Origin: Clostridiales bacterium
GTDB taxonomy: Bacteria > Bacillota > Clostridia > Christensenellales > UBA1242
Length of the DNA stretch: 43,628 bases
Direction of reading: 5' to 3'
NCBI GenBank assembly: GCA_015055515.1
Contig: SVIC01000008.1
Coordinates: forward strand, 1 to 43,628
Position 1 is the stretch's first letter. Each line of letters opens with the position of its first letter. Below the pieces are notes generated by a model. It saw only the letters and a list, made by a program, of their open reading frames with translations. It was not told the DNA's origin and made no database searches. The translations under genes were made by a program, and so were the position numbers. Below, piece after piece: positions 31,111 through 38,561 of the stretch.

Positions 31111-32301
31111 TTAGTATTCAGTCTTATTCTCTATTATATCTACACCTGGCAGAACTTTGCCCTCGAATAATTTCAAGCTAGCACCACCACCGGTTGAAAT
31201 ATGAGTAATTTTATCAGCCAATCCCATTTGTATAATAGCAGATCCACTATCTCCGCCACCAATAATAGTTGTTCCTCTTACTTTGCTTACAGCCTTTGCA
31301 ACCTTGAATGTACCATTGGCAAATTCTTTCTGTTCAAAGACCCCTAGTGGACCATTCCAAATTACAGTCTTTGCCTTCTTAATCGCCTTAGAGAACATCT
31401 TGATGGTCTTGTTACCAATATCTACACCCATCATACCTTCAGGGATATTTTGCCCCTTTGTCATTACAGCATTCTTCACACCATCAATTGCTGTACTTAC
31501 AACGAAGTCTTGTGGAAGAAGTAGATTAACACCCTTTTCCTTTGCCTTATCTAGCATAGCTAATGTATCCTTCAGCTTGCTATCATCTACTAGTGATGTG
31601 CCAATAGTATATCCCTGTGCCTTTAAGAAAGTATATGCCATACCACCACCAATAATTAGAGTATCACACACATCTATTAACTTATCAATTATTGGCAACT
31701 TATCAGCGACCTTTGCACCACCCAATATTCCCACAAGTGGCCTCTTTGGATTAGCCATAGTATCACATATCATTGTCAATTCTTTCTCAATCAAGAATCC
31801 CACTGCACTAGGCAATTGCTTCGCAACACCATAAGTTGATGCGTGCTTTCTATGAGCAGTACCAAATGCATCGTTCACATAGATATCAGCCATCTTTGCT
31901 AGTTTGTTGCAGAACACCTTGCCATTTTCCTCTTCTGCTGGATCAAATCTAAGATTCTCAAGCAACAAGATTTGACCTTGCTTTAACTCTTTTGCTTTCT
32001 TAGATGCATCCACACCTACTACATCTTTAGCAAAAATAACTTTCTTGTCTAACAATTCTGCCAAACGCTTTGCGACTGGCTTTAGAGAATATTTCTTTAC
32101 CACCTTACCATCTGGCCTACCTAGGTGACTCATTAGAATAACACTTCCACCATTCTCAATAATATACTTAATACTAGGCAACGCCTCAACAATTCTGTTA
32201 TCATCTGTGATCTTTCCATCTGCCATTGGCACATTGAAATCAACTCTCATTAATACTTTCTTGCCAAATACATCAATATCTCGCAAAGTCTTTTTTTCCA
32301 T
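31111..32301 (-). CDS. pgk: Phosphoglycerate kinase
   Basis: The frame extends upstream to 32346, but AAGGGG sits nine bases before the ATG at 32301, and MEKKTLRDIDVFGKKVLMRV matches the family start, giving 396 residues. Motifs are MRVDFNVP (about residues 18-25), SHLGRP (about 59-64), LLENLRF (about 111-117), GILGGAKVADK (about 193-203) and the nucleotide site GGGDSGSA near the C-terminus. It makes ATP from 1,3-bisphosphoglycerate. It is first in the operon pgk-tpiA-small membrane protein; gapA, gpmI and eno are not in this window. Confidence 0.98.
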   Translation of the reverse strand: MEKKTLRDIDVFGKKVLMRVDFNVPMADGKITDDNRIVEALPSIKYIIENGGSVILMSHLGRPDGKVVKKYSLKPVAKRLAELLDKKVIFAKDVVGVDASKKAKELKQGQILLLENLRFDPAEEENGKVFCNKLAKMADIYVNDAFGTAHRKHASTYGVAKQLPSAVGFLIEKELTMICDTMANPKRPLVGILGGAKVADKLPIIDKLIDVCDTLIIGGGMAYTFLKAQGYTIGTSLVDDSKLKDTLAMLDKAKEKGVNLLLPQDFVVSTAIDGVKNAVMTKGQNIPEGMMGVDIGNKTIKMFSKAIKKAKTVIWNGPLGVFEQKEFANGTFKVAKAVSKVRGTTIIGGGDSGSAIIQMGLADKITHISTGGGASLKLFEGKVLPGVDIIENKTEY

Positions 32302-32346
32302 ACCAAACATCCCCTTATTCTTTACAAATAATTTTAATATATTCAC

Positions 32347-32374
32347 ATTATATATTATTATTTTGTTTTCTCAA
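32347..32374 (-). promoter_or_regulatory. Sigma-A promoter of pgk-tpiA operon
   Basis: TTGAGA (32369-32374), a 16-bp spacer and TATAAT (32347-32352) on the minus strand. Confidence 0.75.
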
Positions 32375-32415
32375 AAAGAAATTTGACCATTATTTAGTCT
32401 TTGTGGAAAAAGAGT

Positions 32416-32442
32416 AAAAAAAACAAGCAACATCAATTGCTT
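32416..32442 (-). terminator. Terminator of dus gene
   Basis: AAGCAA with TTGCTT (6 bp, 6-nt loop) overlaps the dus stop codon and is followed on the minus strand by eight T residues. Confidence 0.8.
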
Positions 32443-33385
32443 ATTTTCTAGAAGCTTTGTTAATAAAGTTCTCAATCACACCCAACACTTCATCCAGATC
32501 CTCGTATTTTACAATATCTACCTTTATTGTTTTGGCATTACGATAATCTTTGAGATACCACAAGAAATGCTTTCTCATATAGTGTACGATAATATGATCG
32601 GAATAATACTGCCTAAGTATATCCACATGTCGTCTTACATAGTCCATTGTATTATCTACTACGCTAGTGCCTAATATCTGGCTAAATATAGCAGGATTAC
32701 CTAGCGCTCCACGACCAATCATTACACCATCACATTTAGTTAACGCAACAGCTCTGTCATAAGATGATTTATCTACTATGTCACCACTAAGGATTACTGG
32801 TATTGATACTGCTTTTTTTACTTCTGCCACTATATCCCAATCGCATACACCTGAGTAGAATTGTTCTCTAGTCCTACCATGCACAGTAATTGCTCTTGCC
32901 CCAGCACTTTCACACATTTTCGCAAACTCTACAGCATTGACAGTATTCTCATCCCACCCTTTACGGAACTTAACAGTGACTGGTTTCGATGTGCTTGCCA
33001 CAACCGCCTCTATTATCTGCCTTGCCCTATCTATATCTTTCATAAGACTACATCCAGCGCCATTATTAACAATCTTCGGTGTAGGACAACCCATATTAAT
33101 ATCTATTATATCGAATTTATCTAGTTCTGGCATTTTTACTACCTTGGCAAAGATCTTGGGATCATAACCAAATAATTGCACAACCTTGATCTTCTCATTG
33201 TCCGCTGTTCGAAGAAGTTCAAATGTCTTCTCATTCCTATAAGCCAAGGCATTGACACTGACCATCTCGGTCACAGCATAATCTGCACCACAATCTACAC
33301 AGATACTACGAAATGCAATATCTGTCACCCCTGCCATAGGCGCTAATATTAAGTTGTTTTTCAGTACTATATTACCTATCTTCAT
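32441..33385 (-). CDS. dusB: tRNA-dihydrouridine synthase
   Basis: A 314-residue FMN enzyme that reduces uridines in the tRNA D-loop. The N-terminal KNNLILAPMAGVTDIAFR (about residues 9-26) is the flavin site. DINMGCPTPKIVNNGAGCSL (about 95-114) carries the catalytic Cys in the family motif. VKFRKGWDE (about 137-145), ITVHGRTREQFYSG (about 164-177) and MIGRGALGNP (about 221-230) complete the pattern. The gene stands alone. No ribosome site precedes the ATG, and the predicted transcription start is only 1-3 nt upstream, so the mRNA may be leaderless. Confidence 0.96.
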   Translation of the reverse strand: MKIGNIVLKNNLILAPMAGVTDIAFRSICVDCGADYAVTEMVSVNALAYRNEKTFELLRTADNEKIKVVQLFGYDPKIFAKVVKMPELDKFDIIDINMGCPTPKIVNNGAGCSLMKDIDRARQIIEAVVASTSKPVTVKFRKGWDENTVNAVEFAKMCESAGARAITVHGRTREQFYSGVCDWDIVAEVKKAVSIPVILSGDIVDKSSYDRAVALTKCDGVMIGRGALGNPAIFSQILGTSVVDNTMDYVRRHVDILRQYYSDHIIVHYMRKHFLWYLKDYRNAKTIKVDIVKYEDLDEVLGVIENFINKASRK

Positions 33386-33393
33386 ATGTATTT

Positions 33394-33422
33394 AGTATAC
33401 CAAAATACTAATTAATAATCAA
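33394..33422 (-). promoter_or_regulatory. Promoter of dus gene, leaderless candidate
   Basis: TTGATT (33417-33422), a 17-bp spacer and TATACT (33394-33399) with an extended TGG. The -10 ends only eight bases before the ATG. Confidence 0.65.
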
Positions 33423-33588
33423 TAAATAACCTTACAATATTCTTTATATATTTACACAAACTAACAAATTTTGGAATAAATTTGTCCACAAAACGATCAA
33501 AAATGATACTTTTGAGGGCTAAAATCACTATTTTTTGGTTAAAATCTAACAAATTGTACTTTTTTTGTTTTGTTGCAAAAAACTGGTA

Positions 33589-33597
33589 TGGTATAAT
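33589..33597 (+). promoter_or_regulatory. Extended -10 promoter of HU gene
   Basis: TGG-TATAAT at 33589-33597 upstream of the HU gene. The best -35 at 17-bp spacing is weak (TTTGTT, 33569-33574). Confidence 0.6.
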
Positions 33598-33627
33598 TAG
33601 ACATAACCTGAAAGAAGGAGAAAATGT

Positions 33628-33900
33628 ATGAATAAGAACGATTTAGTAAAAGTAATTGCTGACAAGACTGAGCTTACTCAGAAAGAAGTAGCTATGGTTA
33701 TGGAAGAATTCATCACAATTACTACAAAGGCTTTGAAGGCTGGCGAAGAAGTAGCTATTGCTGGTCTAGGCAAGTTTGCTGCTAAGACTAGAAAGCCAAG
33801 AACTAGCATCAACCCTAGAACTAAAGAGAAGATTAGTGTACCTGCTTCAAAGGCTGCAACATTCAAGTCAGCAAAAGCATTAAAAGATGCACTAAACTAA
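33628..33900 (+). CDS. hup: HU-type nucleoid DNA-binding protein
   Basis: A 90-residue protein of exactly the normal HU length. It starts MNKNDLVKVIADKTELTQKE (residues 1-20). The core AGLGKFAAKTRKPRTSINPR (about residues 45-64) contains the beta-arm with the DNA-intercalating proline in INPRT. It bends and compacts DNA as a homodimer. A strong AAGGAG site sits seven bases before the ATG. It is a single-gene unit, with codon use optimised toward high expression, convergent with the spoVB-like gene. Confidence 0.97.
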   Translation: MNKNDLVKVIADKTELTQKEVAMVMEEFITITTKALKAGEEVAIAGLGKFAAKTRKPRTSINPRTKEKISVPASKAATFKSAKALKDALN

Positions 33901-33931
33901 AAACCATGCAATGTTAGAAAAATGGTGAAAC

Positions 33932-33962
33932 AAAAATACCGATTACATATCGGTATTTTTTT
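33932..33962. terminator. Bidirectional terminator after HU and spoVB-like gene
   Basis: A perfect 12-bp stem AAAAATACCGAT with ATCGGTATTTTT and a 5-nt loop, with T runs usable in both directions. Confidence 0.88.
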
Positions 33963-33980
33963 ATGCAATTTCAACACTAA

Positions 33981-35735
33981 TTATTTTACTACACTTTTTA
34001 ATCTATTTGGAAGTACCTTTTTCAGCCATTTAGGAATGGGCAAATACTCCCACTCTTTTACCGAAAATGCACGAAGGGACAACAACAATACAATATACAC
34101 CATTAGCATAACACCACCTATTATAATTAGATCTAACCATGGTGGAAATACAATAGTACATAACTTCTTTGTTGCATACCCCGCTATTGCAGATATTGCA
34201 ATACTACCTACTGGCACCAAGAAGAAATTCTTAAGTCCAACCTTCAATGGAATAATATCTTTTATCTTGATAATACAACCAATACAAGAAATGCTAAGGT
34301 ACGCAATATTGGCAATAAATAGACCAAATACATTTAGCGATGGAATAGCCACAAGAGCAAATGTGAGTAATGTTCTGACAACCAGACCTATACACTGACT
34401 ATAAAATGGAATTTGAGGCTTATCAAAAGCATTTAATATGGCAGTAAATGTATATAAAAATGCACTATATACAATGCTTATACTAGATATAGCTAACATT
34501 CTGTATGAGAATACATACTCATCAATAACTTTTGTGCTTAATCCCCCTGCATATAACAAGTTAATAATTTCTGGCGCAAGTAGCAAAAACGCAACAAACA
34601 TTGGCAAAGCAATAATCCATGTGAATTTAATAAAGAAATTAGCCTTTGTTACAACAGTTTCTTTAGAATTTAATTCTATACTACTACTAAGATTAGGTAC
34701 AATAGTCGTAGATATAGCAGAGATGATAACAATTGGCAGACTTATAAGGCTAGCAACAATACCATTACTCATGCCATATAGAGTAGTGGCAACTGCCGTA
34801 GAATAACCACTATTCGTAAGTAAATTAACTACCAAAAAACTATCTGCAAAGGTAGCAAGTGGCGTAATTAATCCTGCAAGAGTTGCAGGAATTGCATATT
34901 TTATTAGCCTTATAGCTATTACCTTTGTACTGGCACAATCCATATTACTGCAATAGTATATCTTAGTGTTATATTTTTCTGCCCTATTCAGTCTTGATTT
35001 ATCAATATTTCTATGTTTACCATATTCTTTTACTCTAGATTTGGCAAGTAATATATTAGCCCTTCCCTCCATATCTCTCTGCTGAAAGAACATATAGAAT
35101 TGTTTTCTCTTATACACAAGATATACAATGACAAGATATACCATACCAGTAAATTCAGATATGGTTACACCCAAGATCGCACCCAGCACCGCATACTGCA
35201 TACCATAATCATACATCTTGTATGCAAGAAGTAGTCCGAACATTAACCTAAATAATTGTTGAACAATAAGAGATATACTACTAGGCAACATATTCTCTAC
35301 GCCCTGAAAATAGCCCTTTATCACAGATGTAAGAGATGCAAATAATATCGCTGGCGCTATTGCAATATAACTGATATAGGCATTGCTATTTCCTTGTAAA
35401 AAACTAAATGGCTCTGCTATGAGTGCGGTAATACCAATTAATATTATAGAGGTCGCTACCGCAATTATTATTGCTACTTTTAATACCTTTATTTCATTCC
35501 TTCTATGATACTTACTACGCTCACTAGCAACCATCCTTGTTACTGCAACACTTAATCCACTACTGGCCAAGATTAGCGCAAGAGAATAGAATGGAAATAC
35601 CAGATAATACACTCCCATACCATTGGCACCTAAGATATGTGTAAGCGGTACTTTGTAGAATGCACCTAAGATTTTTGCTAAGAACCCACCTACAGCAAGT
35701 ATTGTTGCACCTATAAAAAACGATCTTTTCTTCAT
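33981..35735 (-). CDS. spoVB: SpoVB/MurJ-like flippase (MOP superfamily)
   Basis: The frame extends upstream into the spoVT gene, but ATG 35735 (MKKRSFFIGATILAVGGFLA) overlaps the spoVT stop as ATGA and matches the family N-terminus, giving 584 residues. It has about fourteen hydrophobic segments. Recognisable stretches are KILGAFYKVPLTHILGANGM (about 21-40), VYYLVFPFYSLALILASSGL and the central IKYAIPATLAGLITPLATFADSF (about 280-302). A hydrophilic insert around residues 220-275 is longer than usual. MOP flippases move lipid-linked oligosaccharides or lipid II, and SpoVB acts in spore cortex formation. Coupling to a spoVT-like regulator supports a sporulation role. Confidence 0.85.
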   Translation of the reverse strand: MKKRSFFIGATILAVGGFLAKILGAFYKVPLTHILGANGMGVYYLVFPFYSLALILASSGLSVAVTRMVASERSKYHRRNEIKVLKVAIIIAVATSIILIGITALIAEPFSFLQGNSNAYISYIAIAPAILFASLTSVIKGYFQGVENMLPSSISLIVQQLFRLMFGLLLAYKMYDYGMQYAVLGAILGVTISEFTGMVYLVIVYLVYKRKQFYMFFQQRDMEGRANILLAKSRVKEYGKHRNIDKSRLNRAEKYNTKIYYCSNMDCASTKVIAIRLIKYAIPATLAGLITPLATFADSFLVVNLLTNSGYSTAVATTLYGMSNGIVASLISLPIVIISAISTTIVPNLSSSIELNSKETVVTKANFFIKFTWIIALPMFVAFLLLAPEIINLLYAGGLSTKVIDEYVFSYRMLAISSISIVYSAFLYTFTAILNAFDKPQIPFYSQCIGLVVRTLLTFALVAIPSLNVFGLFIANIAYLSISCIGCIIKIKDIIPLKVGLKNFFLVPVGSIAISAIAGYATKKLCTIVFPPWLDLIIIGGVMLMVYIVLLLSLRAFSVKEWEYLPIPKWLKKVLPNRLKSVVK

Positions 35736-36256
35736 ACGCATTCCATTACACACAGCTTTGCAATCATCTGCAATAGTTGTGTTTCGTAGTCCATTAGATT
35801 TTCTCCCCATACAATAATGCCACCTATGACTATGTCATTCTTAGATATAGGAGTTATTATAACATATCCATCCGATAATGAAATAAATTCGTTAATATGT
35901 ATACTTTTAGCCGTTTTATTAATATTAGCAATATACTGATTTGAAGTATTTAATTTGTCTATAACCCACTTATCAATGTTAGTTAAATTACTTGTTCCAT
36001 AACTAGCTATAACCTTATTACATTCCACAAATACAACACTTTTGTTCAATAATACCTGAAGACGATCGCCGATATAGTTTGCAATATGTGCAATACTATT
36101 TCTATTAGAAATACTACTTAATACCACCTCACCTATCTCATTAATTCCAATCTCTAGGCTACTGCCCTCTTCTAATTTCAAATATCTTCTAATCTCTTTA
36201 GGGATTACAATCCTTCCCACATCATCCAGTTTCCTAGTCACTCCACTGCGTTGCAT
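35732..36256 (-). CDS. spoVT: SpoVT-like AbrB-family regulator
   Basis: The open frame extends to 36370, but AAGGAGG six bases before ATG 36256 and the family start favour 174 residues. The N-terminal swapped-hairpin DNA-binding domain reads GVTRKLDDVGRIVIPKEIRR (about residues 5-24), then KLEEGSSLEIGINEIGEVVL. The rest is a GAF-like sensor domain (about 60-172), as in SpoVT. In Bacillus SpoVT tunes late forespore genes. The hairpin domain is close to SpoVT, while the C-terminal domain is diverged. It overlaps the spoVB-like gene by four bases and lies 76 bp downstream of an RNA terminator. Confidence 0.88.
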   Translation of the reverse strand: MQRSGVTRKLDDVGRIVIPKEIRRYLKLEEGSSLEIGINEIGEVVLSSISNRNSIAHIANYIGDRLQVLLNKSVVFVECNKVIASYGTSNLTNIDKWVIDKLNTSNQYIANINKTAKSIHINEFISLSDGYVIITPISKNDIVIGGIIVWGENLMDYETQLLQMIAKLCVMECV

Positions 36257-36297
36257 AATTATCCTCCTTACACATTTAACTTCTGCATAAACCAAAT

Positions 36298-36326
36298 TAT
36301 TATGTAAGATAATTGGAAAATTATGG
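36298..36326 (-). promoter_or_regulatory. Possible sigma-G/F-type promoter of spoVT
   Basis: CATAATA (36298-36304) and CCATA (36322-36326) are 17 bp apart on the minus strand, close to the forespore consensus GnATR-N17/18-CATnMTA with one -35 mismatch. It lies between the upstream RNA terminator and spoVT, where a promoter is needed. The match is weak. Confidence 0.3.
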
Positions 36327-36331
36327 CAACA

Positions 36332-36360
36332 AAAAAAATCGAGGCATGCATTACCTCGAT
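36332..36360 (-). terminator. Rho-independent terminator of RNA candidate 2
   Basis: ATCGAGG with CCTCGAT (7 bp, 9-nt loop) followed by seven or more T residues on the minus strand. Confidence 0.88.
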
Positions 36361-36378
36361 CATGTTTCATATCTTATA
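36332..36378 (-). repeat. 47-bp terminator module, copy 1
   Basis: Identical over 47 bp to 36556-36602. It comprises TATAAGATATGAAACATG, the hairpin ATCGAGG-taatgcatg-CCTCGAT and the following T run (minus strand). Confidence 0.9.
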
Positions 36379-36519
36379 TTCTATGTAAGTATGTTGTTGC
36401 AAAACCAACAACACGTTGCGAATTGCAACTACGCCAAGGCGTGTTACATAGAATGGAATGGGCGTCAGTTTTTGTCAAATGCCAATCAGTGTCGCTTGCA
36501 AAAACTTCCTTCATTTGAA

Positions 36520-36547
36520 AATATATATTTTATCTATATCTCGTCAA
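36520..36547 (-). promoter_or_regulatory. Promoter of RNA candidate 2
   Basis: TTGACG (36542-36547), a 16-bp spacer and TATATT (36520-36525). It lies 9 nt downstream of the preceding terminator, so RNA 2 can be made independently. Confidence 0.6.
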
Positions 36548-36555
36548 TACTGTAC

Positions 36556-36584
36556 AAAAAAATCGAGGCATGCATTACCTCGAT
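36556..36584 (-). terminator. Rho-independent terminator of RNA candidate 1
   Basis: Same hairpin (ATCGAGG/CCTCGAT) and T run as the copy at 36332-36360. Confidence 0.88.
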
Positions 36585-36602
36585 CATGTTTCATATCTTA
36601 TA
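36556..36602 (-). repeat. 47-bp terminator module, copy 2
   Basis: Perfect copy of 36332-36378, 224 bp away. It ends RNA candidate 1. Confidence 0.9.
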
Positions 36603-36772
36603 AAATATAAAACGTGGTAGTTCTACCAGCATTGCAAGAGTCTTCGAATCACTCATGCAATATGCTCGCACCACTATGCATATAGGTGCCAGCTCGTGAC
36701 CTAGTTTTTGTTATTTAGCTGGGTTTCTCGCCCCTTCTACTTCAATTATCATATATTAATTGTCACACTTAT

Positions 36773-36801
36773 ATTATATGATTGATTTTCATTTTAGTCA
36801 A
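36773..36801 (-). promoter_or_regulatory. Sigma-A promoter of RNA candidate 1
   Basis: TTGACT (36796-36801), a 17-bp spacer and a perfect TATAAT (36773-36778). This is one of the best promoters in the window although no protein gene follows. Confidence 0.8.
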
Positions 36802-36846
36802 TACTTTTCTTACATTTTGCATCAAAAAAATAATATTGTAAAACAA

Positions 36847-36882
36847 AAAAATCACTATTGTTATTGTTACAATAGTGATTTT
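36847..36882 (-). terminator. Terminator of hypothetical gene at 36900
   Basis: A 14-bp stem AAAATCACTATTGT with ACAATAGTGATTTT and a 7-nt loop, followed on the minus strand by T residues. It isolates the RNA genes from the upstream gene. Confidence 0.88.
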
Positions 36883-36899
36883 ATAATCATTTTCTACTA

Positions 36900-37538
36900 T
36901 TACATTTCTGGAGTTTCTTTGTCATTGGTTAATTCACATCCATTTACTGATGCAATAGATGATACTATATCAACCAAACTTTTAGCTTCCACTCCAGTTA
37001 CTTTACCTATAACTTTTGCAGGACCAGAGATAATACCCACTCTTTCATTCTCATTTACGTTTTGCTTTATTGACTTAACATATGCGTTTGCATTAAACTC
37101 AAGATTATTTAGCATTATTTCATAAACTTCTGGAGTTATTTTTCCATAATTAGTAGACAAAAAAACACTCAACTCATTGCCACCCAATGCTGAATAATCC
37201 TTATATTTAATACCTAATACACTACAAATCTCATAAGAATCATTAATTGATTTTAGTTGAATATAGTCTTTTTTTACTTTTTCTACACAAAACTCAGCTA
37301 ATTCTTTATCTGATTTAGATACGTCCTTTCCTCTCCTAAGAGTTTCAATGTGACGGTACAAAGCATCTTCTGGAGTTGTCTCTTTTTCTATCGTTGCTAA
37401 TTGTTTCATCTGATCTGCTGCGTTAAAATCACCTTCATAATTTGTAATAACTAATCTTTTTCTTTCTTGTCGCTCATCATCAATGTACTTCTTATACTCA
37501 TCATTTGATAAGTTAAGCATTTCATTACGTTCTGCCAT
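36900..37538 (-). CDS. Hypothetical soluble protein
   Basis: 212 residues from ATG 37538 (MAERNEMLNL), which has GGTG six bases upstream. An ATG at 37550 adds four residues and cannot be excluded. There is no signal peptide or membrane segment. The N-terminal 60 residues are highly charged and helical (DDERQERKRL). The middle has mixed helices, and the C-terminus is Val/Ile/Gly-rich (SGPAKVIGKVTGVEAKSLVD) and ends in an acidic tail. It is not assigned to any family. It is a single-gene unit with its own promoter (37572-37600) and terminator. Confidence 0.75.
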   Translation of the reverse strand: MAERNEMLNLSNDEYKKYIDDERQERKRLVITNYEGDFNAADQMKQLATIEKETTPEDALYRHIETLRRGKDVSKSDKELAEFCVEKVKKDYIQLKSINDSYEICSVLGIKYKDYSALGGNELSVFLSTNYGKITPEVYEIMLNNLEFNANAYVKSIKQNVNENERVGIISGPAKVIGKVTGVEAKSLVDIVSSIASVNGCELTNDKETPEM

Positions 37539-37571
37539 ATTATTCACCATTCCCTATATTTTATTTTTCTT

Positions 37572-37600
37572 ATTATACACTATTATTCAACATGTTGCAA
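37572..37600 (-). promoter_or_regulatory. Sigma-A promoter of hypothetical gene
   Basis: TTGCAA (37595-37600), a 17-bp spacer and TATAAT (37572-37577) on the minus strand. Confidence 0.75.
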
Positions 37601-37633
37601 CAATTTAGTTTTAACTACTAGCTAATACACACA

Positions 37634-37667
37634 AAAAAATTGCTATAATTGTATCTATAGCAATTTT
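37634..37667 (-). terminator. Terminator of rplM-rpsI
   Basis: A 12-bp stem AAAATTGCTATA with TATAGCAATTTT and an 8-nt loop, followed on the minus strand by T residues. Confidence 0.87.
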
Positions 37668-37683
37668 CTTTAAGCAAATATAA

Positions 37684-38118
37684 TTATCTCTTTCTGAATT
37701 GAGGAGCCTTACGAGCCTTCTTCAAACCATACTTCTTTCTTTCCTTCTCTCTTGCATCACGAGTAAGGAATCCAGCCTTCTTGATCTCTGTCTTCAAGTT
37801 CTCATCAGCCTTAACTAGTGCTCTAGCAACACCGTGTCTAATAGCACCTGCTTGACCAGTAAGTCCACCACCGTGAACATTTACTTCTACATCATACTTA
37901 AGTAGTGTATCAGTTAATGTCAATGGTTGAACAGCGATCTGTTGTAGTGTACCTAGTCCGAAATACTCATCTAGTATTACACCATTAATCTTCATTGTGC
38001 CTTTACCATTAGGGAAAAGTCTAACTCTAGCAATAGATTGCTTTCTTCTACCAGTAGCTGTAAATACAACTTTCTTCATTGCTGGAATTTTCTTAGTAGT
38101 CTTCTTCTCTTCTGCCAT
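37684..38118 (-). CDS. rpsI: Ribosomal protein S9
   Basis: 144 residues. The conserved core starts [20 protein letters not shown] (about residues 17-36). [20 protein letters not shown] (about 80-99) and the basic tail ending [11 protein letters not shown], which reaches the ribosomal P site, are intact. The N-terminus has a lysine-rich extension of about 15 residues ([14 protein letters not shown]). The start overlaps the rplM stop in TAATG and has GGAGG upstream. Confidence 0.98.
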   Translation of the reverse strand: MAEEKKTTKKIPAMKKVVFTATGRRKQSIARVRLFPNGKGTMKINGVILDEYFGLGTLQQIAVQPLTLTDTLLKYDVEVNVHGGGLTGQAGAIRHGVARALVKADENLKTEIKKAGFLTRDAREKERKKYGLKKARKAPQFRKR

Positions 38119-38561
38119 TATTTAACTCCTCCTTTGATAGTATAATTCACAGGCTTCTGAGCCTCATGAGGATGTTCAGCACCCTTGTATACCTTTAACT
38201 TTCTGAACATATCTCTACCTAGAGTATTCTTTGGTAGCATGCCCTTAACTGCCTTCTCTAATACAAAATCACTTCTGTTCTCCATCAATGTCTTGTATTG
38301 AGTAGCCTTTAGACCACCTGGGAAACCAGAGTGTCTGTAGTACATCTTCTTGTTCATTTTGTCACCAGTAAGAATCATCTTATCTGTATTGATTACGATA
38401 ACGTAATCTCCGCAATCACAGTGTGGAGTAAAGATAGCCTTGTGCTTGCCACGTAGTAAGTGTGCAACTTGGCTAGCAACTCTACCTAGAGGCATATCTG
38501 CAGCATCTACAACTAACCATGCTCTAGTAACTGTGTTGTTATTTGCCATAACTGTCTTCAT
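38118..38561 (-). CDS. rplM: Ribosomal protein L13
   Basis: 147 residues. Family features are [20 protein letters not shown] (about residues 15-34), [20 protein letters not shown] (about 36-55), [11 protein letters not shown] (about 75-85) and [20 protein letters not shown] (about 100-119). AAGGAG lies eight bases before the ATG. It is the first gene of the two-gene operon, preceded by a promoter (38690-38718) and a leader of about 120 nt. Confidence 0.98.
   Translation of the reverse strand: MKTVMANNNTVTRAWLVVDAADMPLGRVASQVAHLLRGKHKAIFTPHCDCGDYVIVINTDKMILTGDKMNKKMYYRHSGFPGGLKATQYKTLMENRSDFVLEKAVKGMLPKNTLGRDMFRKLKVYKGAEHPHEAQKPVNYTIKGGVK

Larger units (their letters stand above)
36332..36518 (-). 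ncRNA. Structured RNA candidate 2 (proximal to spoVT)
   Basis: About 187 nt from a promoter at 36520-36547 to a terminator at 36332-36360, with no open frame. The 3' half forms a compact four-way junction: P1 (36444-36454 with 36378-36388, 11 perfect pairs), P2 (ACGC-GCGT, 36431-36442), P3 (GTTGC-GCAAC, 36415-36429) and P4 (GTTGTTG-CAACAAC, 36393-36412). The linkers are only 1-4 nt. The 5' part contains two interleaved pairings: CAAATG (36512-36517) with CATTTG (36476-36481), and AGTTTTTG (36499-36506) with CAAAAACT (36467-36474). These imply a pseudoknot or two alternative folds. It could be a stand-alone sRNA or an attenuating leader for spoVT. No known family was recognised. Confidence 0.65.
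36556..36766 (-). ncRNA. Structured RNA candidate 1 (distal)
   Basis: About 211 nt from a near-consensus promoter (36773-36801) to a terminator, with no open frame. In RNA order it has these helices: CCAGCT (36717-36722) with AGCTGG (36689-36694); CACC/GGTG (36685-36688 with 36669-36672); a strong hairpin of ATTGCA-t-GAGT with ACTC-t-TGCAAT (36631-36661, ten pairs, one U/U mismatch, 9-nt loop); TGGTA-gaac-TACCA (36615-36628); and the terminator hairpin. Outside the shared 47-bp tail it is not similar to RNA candidate 2. It fits no family I recognise. tRNA and tmRNA are excluded by layout, and 6S RNA seems unlikely because no long closing stem is visible. Confidence 0.65.

Noticed and set aside
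35736..35810. N-terminal extension of the SpoVB-like protein
   Set aside because: It lies inside the spoVT coding region, and the ATGA overlap at 35735 gives the family N-terminus.
36257..36370. N-terminal extension of SpoVT in the open frame
   Set aside because: The extension translates a transcription terminator hairpin, while AAGGAGG lies just before ATG 36256.
36378..36454. Four-helix cloverleaf resembling a tRNA
   Set aside because: Stem and loop lengths do not match tRNA, there is no T-loop consensus and no acceptor end, so it is kept as part of an RNA candidate.
36332..36602. Repeat pair considered as a CRISPR remnant
   Set aside because: Only two copies, each is a terminator with a T run, spacing is 224 bp, and no cas genes are present.
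36631..36661. Hairpin with TTCGA in the loop, like a tRNA or tmRNA T-arm
   Set aside because: The loop is nine bases with no proper closing stem geometry, no acceptor stem follows, and no tag reading frame is present.
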